This document shows, in pieces, positions 4,713-6,609 of a stretch of 6,609 bases of DNA. How positions within the stretch are numbered: the stretch's first letter is position 1; every line of letters begins with the position of its first letter. This stretch comes from Elusimicrobiota bacterium (lineage in GTDB: Bacteria; Elusimicrobiota; Elusimicrobia; JACQJN01): the NCBI GenBank assembly GCA_016205045.1, contig JACQJM010000116.1:1-6609 (forward strand). Reading direction: 5' to 3'. Position numbers and translations under genes: made by a program. The notes under the pieces were generated by a model. It was not told where the DNA came from. It saw only the letters and a program-made list of their open reading frames with translations, and searched no databases.

Positions 4713-6503
4713 CTAGTCTCTTCCGACTAGATACACTTCAACTTTGCTTATTTCTTGGTTCAATACCTTGGTCTGGACTTGGATCCTTTGAGGATCCACA
4801 CGGTATTGATTCACTAAAATGCTGGACACCACCTGCGCGCGCTTATTAGCCATAGCGCTCGCATTGGGCTCACCATCATAAGCATAGCCGACCAATGTCA
4901 ATTTTGCAAGGGGGTAATAACTCATGGAATCCGCCACTTGGGCCAAGCTTTTTTCACCGTCGGGAGTGATCCCCGTAGAAGCCGGCAAGAAATTAACTTC
5001 ATAATTGACCGTTCGACTAACCCCTGGAGCGGGCTCCGACTCCTCCGGTTTGCTCGGAGCGGAGGCGGCCGGAGAAGGGAGCGGCTTTGGAAGCAGTTTG
5101 CGCTTGGCTTTGACCACCAGAGGTTTCTTCAGCACGGGAGGATTGGGTTTTTTATAAAGCACGCGGCCCGGAGAAGGTTTAGGGGCAGGGCTGGACTCTC
5201 CTTGAGCTTCTAAGTTTTCGGCTTCTGAACGGGAATGACCCAAGGTGAGAGTGGCTCGCACCGTATTTTCCCGCCCCTTGATATCCGTCGCGCTGAGCAA
5301 GCACAAATAACGACCGCTGGGCAGCATCTCTCCCGAAAGATCTTTTCTGCCGTTCCAAAAAATCTGGTGAAAAACGGGCTTGGAACCCACCGCTTCCTGA
5401 ACGGATGTCATCTCATCCCCCCCCGCCAGGTGCAGAATCTGAAACTTCCAAGAAGCCAATCCTACGCTCGGCTCGAGAACGGAGAATTCAATGATGCTGC
5501 CCTTGGATTGCCCCTGAATCACCCGCGTGGGAAAAACTCCCAGAGAAACAGCCGGGCCCGACTCTTCCCCCACAGAGTTGGAGGGGATGAGATTGGGCTC
5601 TTTCCCATAGAGCAAAACCAACACCACTCCTGAGAATCGATGAAAAAAGCTGGGCACCTTCACCGTGCTGCCCAAAAGAGCCACCTGAAGCCGGGCCGGA
5701 GAAATGCCCCGCTTCAGCAGGGTGGCTTCTACGGCCATAGCCCGGCGCATATCCTGCACTTTGGATTCCCCGGCTAAAAATCCTTCCGGGATCACAACCA
5801 CTTGCGCCTCTCCCAACGTGTACAACAATCCGGTCACATCGGAAAGAACCTCTTCAGCCTGAGGAATACGAAAGGACGCATCCGTCTTGAAAAGAGATTT
5901 TCCCTCCAGCCCAAGCGCCAACAACATTCCTTCCTGAACAGACACCTGAACTCCTTGAGACGAACTCAACCGTGTCAGATACTCCCTGCGCATCTCTTGC
6001 ATGACTTCCAAAATTTTTCGGCGCATGCGACCCTGCCTTTCTTCTGGATCAAAGGATTCTTCCGAAGATGCCGTGGTCCCCTGGGGTGAGGAGGGAGATT
6101 TTTCCAGGGTTGGGGCGAGAGGTTCTTCCGGTTTTTTCTTCGGCTCAGACTTCTTTTTTTCTTCTTCAGGCTCACGGGCAGGAACAGGAGCTGCGGGAGT
6201 TTCGGAGATACGAGACCGGGGAGCTGACTCCCCCTTGTTCATCCGCATCACCAAACGATTTAGATAGTCCGTGGCCAAAGCTTTTTCATTCGCATCCCCA
6301 TGCACCATGACTTCCATCAAGCTGTCCATGGCAGCCTCATCTCTGCCCTGATCGTAAAGGCGAATGGCGCGCTGCATTTCCCGGCTCAAGATTTCAGAAT
6401 CCGGCGCGGACTCTTCTTGAGTCCAGGAGGCTCTTTGCAAGAATAACAAACAGAGGAATTGGGCAATAAAAATAAGAAAAAGTTTCTTCTTGGTCAGAAG
6501 CAT
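4713..6503 (-). CDS. Exported protein with two OmpA-like domains flanking a FlgD-like Ig domain
   Basis: A 596-aa protein, probably periplasmic or attached to the cell wall, that heads the visible operon. Order of parts: signal peptide 1-28 (KKK, then hydrophobic 8-22; no lipobox around Cys18); a helical segment 35-90; an acidic/basic Pro-rich linker 101-155; a degenerate OmpA-like domain about 185-300 (LFKTDASFRIPQAEEVLSDV, MRRAMAVEATLLKRGISPARLQV, FSGVVLVLLYG) without the G-H-T-D loop; a FlgD-like Ig domain about 318-421, with its typical end FWNGRKDLSGEMLPSGRY; a Pro/Lys-rich linker 431-496; and a second OmpA-like domain 498-594 (NFLPASTGITPDGEKSL, LVGYAYDG, NASAMANKRAQVV, KVEVYLVG). In the last, Asp543 and Arg555 plausibly match the pair that binds diaminopimelate in OmpA (D271, R286). 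The ATG has GGGAGGTG 4 nt upstream. I infer a peptidoglycan anchor for the pilus machine, like the roles of TsaP or FimV; no exact family is recognised. Confidence 0.75.
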   Translation of the reverse strand: MLLTKKKLFLIFIAQFLCLLFLQRASWTQEESAPDSEILSREMQRAIRLYDQGRDEAAMDSLMEVMVHGDANEKALATDYLNRLVMRMNKGESAPRSRISETPAAPVPAREPEEEKKKSEPKKKPEEPLAPTLEKSPSSPQGTTASSEESFDPEERQGRMRRKILEVMQEMRREYLTRLSSSQGVQVSVQEGMLLALGLEGKSLFKTDASFRIPQAEEVLSDVTGLLYTLGEAQVVVIPEGFLAGESKVQDMRRAMAVEATLLKRGISPARLQVALLGSTVKVPSFFHRFSGVVLVLLYGKEPNLIPSNSVGEESGPAVSLGVFPTRVIQGQSKGSIIEFSVLEPSVGLASWKFQILHLAGGDEMTSVQEAVGSKPVFHQIFWNGRKDLSGEMLPSGRYLCLLSATDIKGRENTVRATLTLGHSRSEAENLEAQGESSPAPKPSPGRVLYKKPNPPVLKKPLVVKAKRKLLPKPLPSPAASAPSKPEESEPAPGVSRTVNYEVNFLPASTGITPDGEKSLAQVADSMSYYPLAKLTLVGYAYDGEPNASAMANKRAQVVSSILVNQYRVDPQRIQVQTKVLNQEISKVEVYLVGRD

Positions 6504-6507
6504 GGGC

Positions 6508-6515
6508 CACCTCCC
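6508..6515 (-). promoter_or_regulatory. Ribosome binding site of the OmpA-like gene
   Basis: GGGAGGTG on the minus strand, a near-perfect Shine-Dalgarno sequence, lies 4 nt before the ATG at 6503. Further upstream (6516-6555) the DNA is AT-rich, but I cannot pick a -35/-10 pair with convincing spacing, so no promoter is called. Confidence 0.7.
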
Positions 6516-6551
6516 AAAAACCTAGTTTAAATTTAACGGTTTACTAATTTA

Positions 6552-6609
6552 TTAAGGAGATGTTACAGAAAGGTTACGCAGCCGATGATTCACCTCGGGA
6601 TGCCCGGGA
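6552..6609 (-). CDS. Possible 3' end of an upstream gene (partial, weak)
   Basis: On the minus strand one frame is open from the right edge to a TAA at 6554-6552 and would end in PGHPEVNHRLRNLSVTSP. It stops 48 nt before the OmpA-like start, a normal operon distance. A second minus frame is also open from the edge, to a TAA at 6577-6575, and a plus-strand frame from ATG 6560 runs out of the window, so with 58 nt visible none is secure. The residues are plausible for a protein tail but match no family I know. If real, the pilus operon has at least one more gene upstream. Confidence 0.25.
   Translation of the reverse strand, partial: PGHPEVNHRLRNLSVTSP

Noticed and set aside
4780..4798. Small hairpin TGGATCC-TTTGA-GGATCCA
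   Set aside because: Both arms contain a BamHI-type palindrome, the stem is 7 bp, and it codes for ordinary residues of the C-terminal OmpA-like domain. Chance is enough.
5235..5633. Plus-strand open frame of 132 codons
   Set aside because: It lies wholly inside the OmpA-like gene in antisense, has no ribosome site I can see, and its translation is rich in R, H, Q and N without domain features. The same holds for the other plus-strand frames (for example 648-959, 1035-1310, 1912-2211, 4938-5213).
6560..6609. Divergent plus-strand gene starting at ATG 6560
   Set aside because: The AGG-rich sequence directly abuts the ATG with no spacing, and only 16 codons are visible before the edge.

Overview
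The window carries one minus-strand operon for the inner-membrane alignment complex and outer-membrane secretin of a type IV pilus (T4P) type machine. The organism must be a diderm (Gram-negative) bacterium, because the operon encodes a secretin and an OmpA-family protein. The sequences diverge well away from Pseudomonas and Neisseria models. The PilM-PilN fusion, the Pro/Lys/Glu-rich linkers and the AT-rich heptanucleotide intergenic repeats suggest an uncultured environmental lineage. Omnitrophota or a similar candidate phylum is my guess, and I cannot prove it from this sequence.

Layout in transcription order, right to left: (i) 6504-6609 holds a short AT-rich leader and perhaps the last codons of another minus-strand gene (6552-6609, weak). 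(ii) 4713-6503 encodes a 596-aa exported protein with two OmpA-like folds separated by a FlgD-like Ig domain. (iii) 4618-4712 is a 95-nt gap with an 11-bp perfect inverted repeat. (iv) 3034-4617 encodes a PilM-PilN fusion. (v) 2453-3034 encodes PilO, coupled by a TAATG stop/start. (vi) 1873-2442 encodes a PilP-like protein. (vii) 179-1849 encodes the PilQ-like secretin. (viii) 52-178 is a non-coding stretch made largely of a 7-nt repeat (consensus AATCYAA). (ix) 1-43 is the first codons of a further minus-strand gene that resembles the four-helix-bundle (23S rRNA intervening-sequence protein / Avd) family and runs off the left edge.

How the genes fit together: in characterised T4P systems, cytoplasmic PilM docks on the N-terminus of PilN, PilN pairs with PilO in the periplasm, PilP bridges PilNO to the secretin PilQ, and PilQ forms the outer-membrane gate. 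All five parts are here in the canonical M-N-O-P-Q order. Two differences stand out. PilM and PilN are one polypeptide, a layout like GspL of type II secretion. The secretin has no visible AMIN domain, while the gene upstream of pilM encodes a protein with an OmpA-like C-terminus that could anchor the machine to peptidoglycan. No pilins, motor ATPases or prepilin peptidase lie in the window, so pilus, secretion or gliding function cannot be told apart here. Every plus-strand ORF looks like a shadow of these genes.
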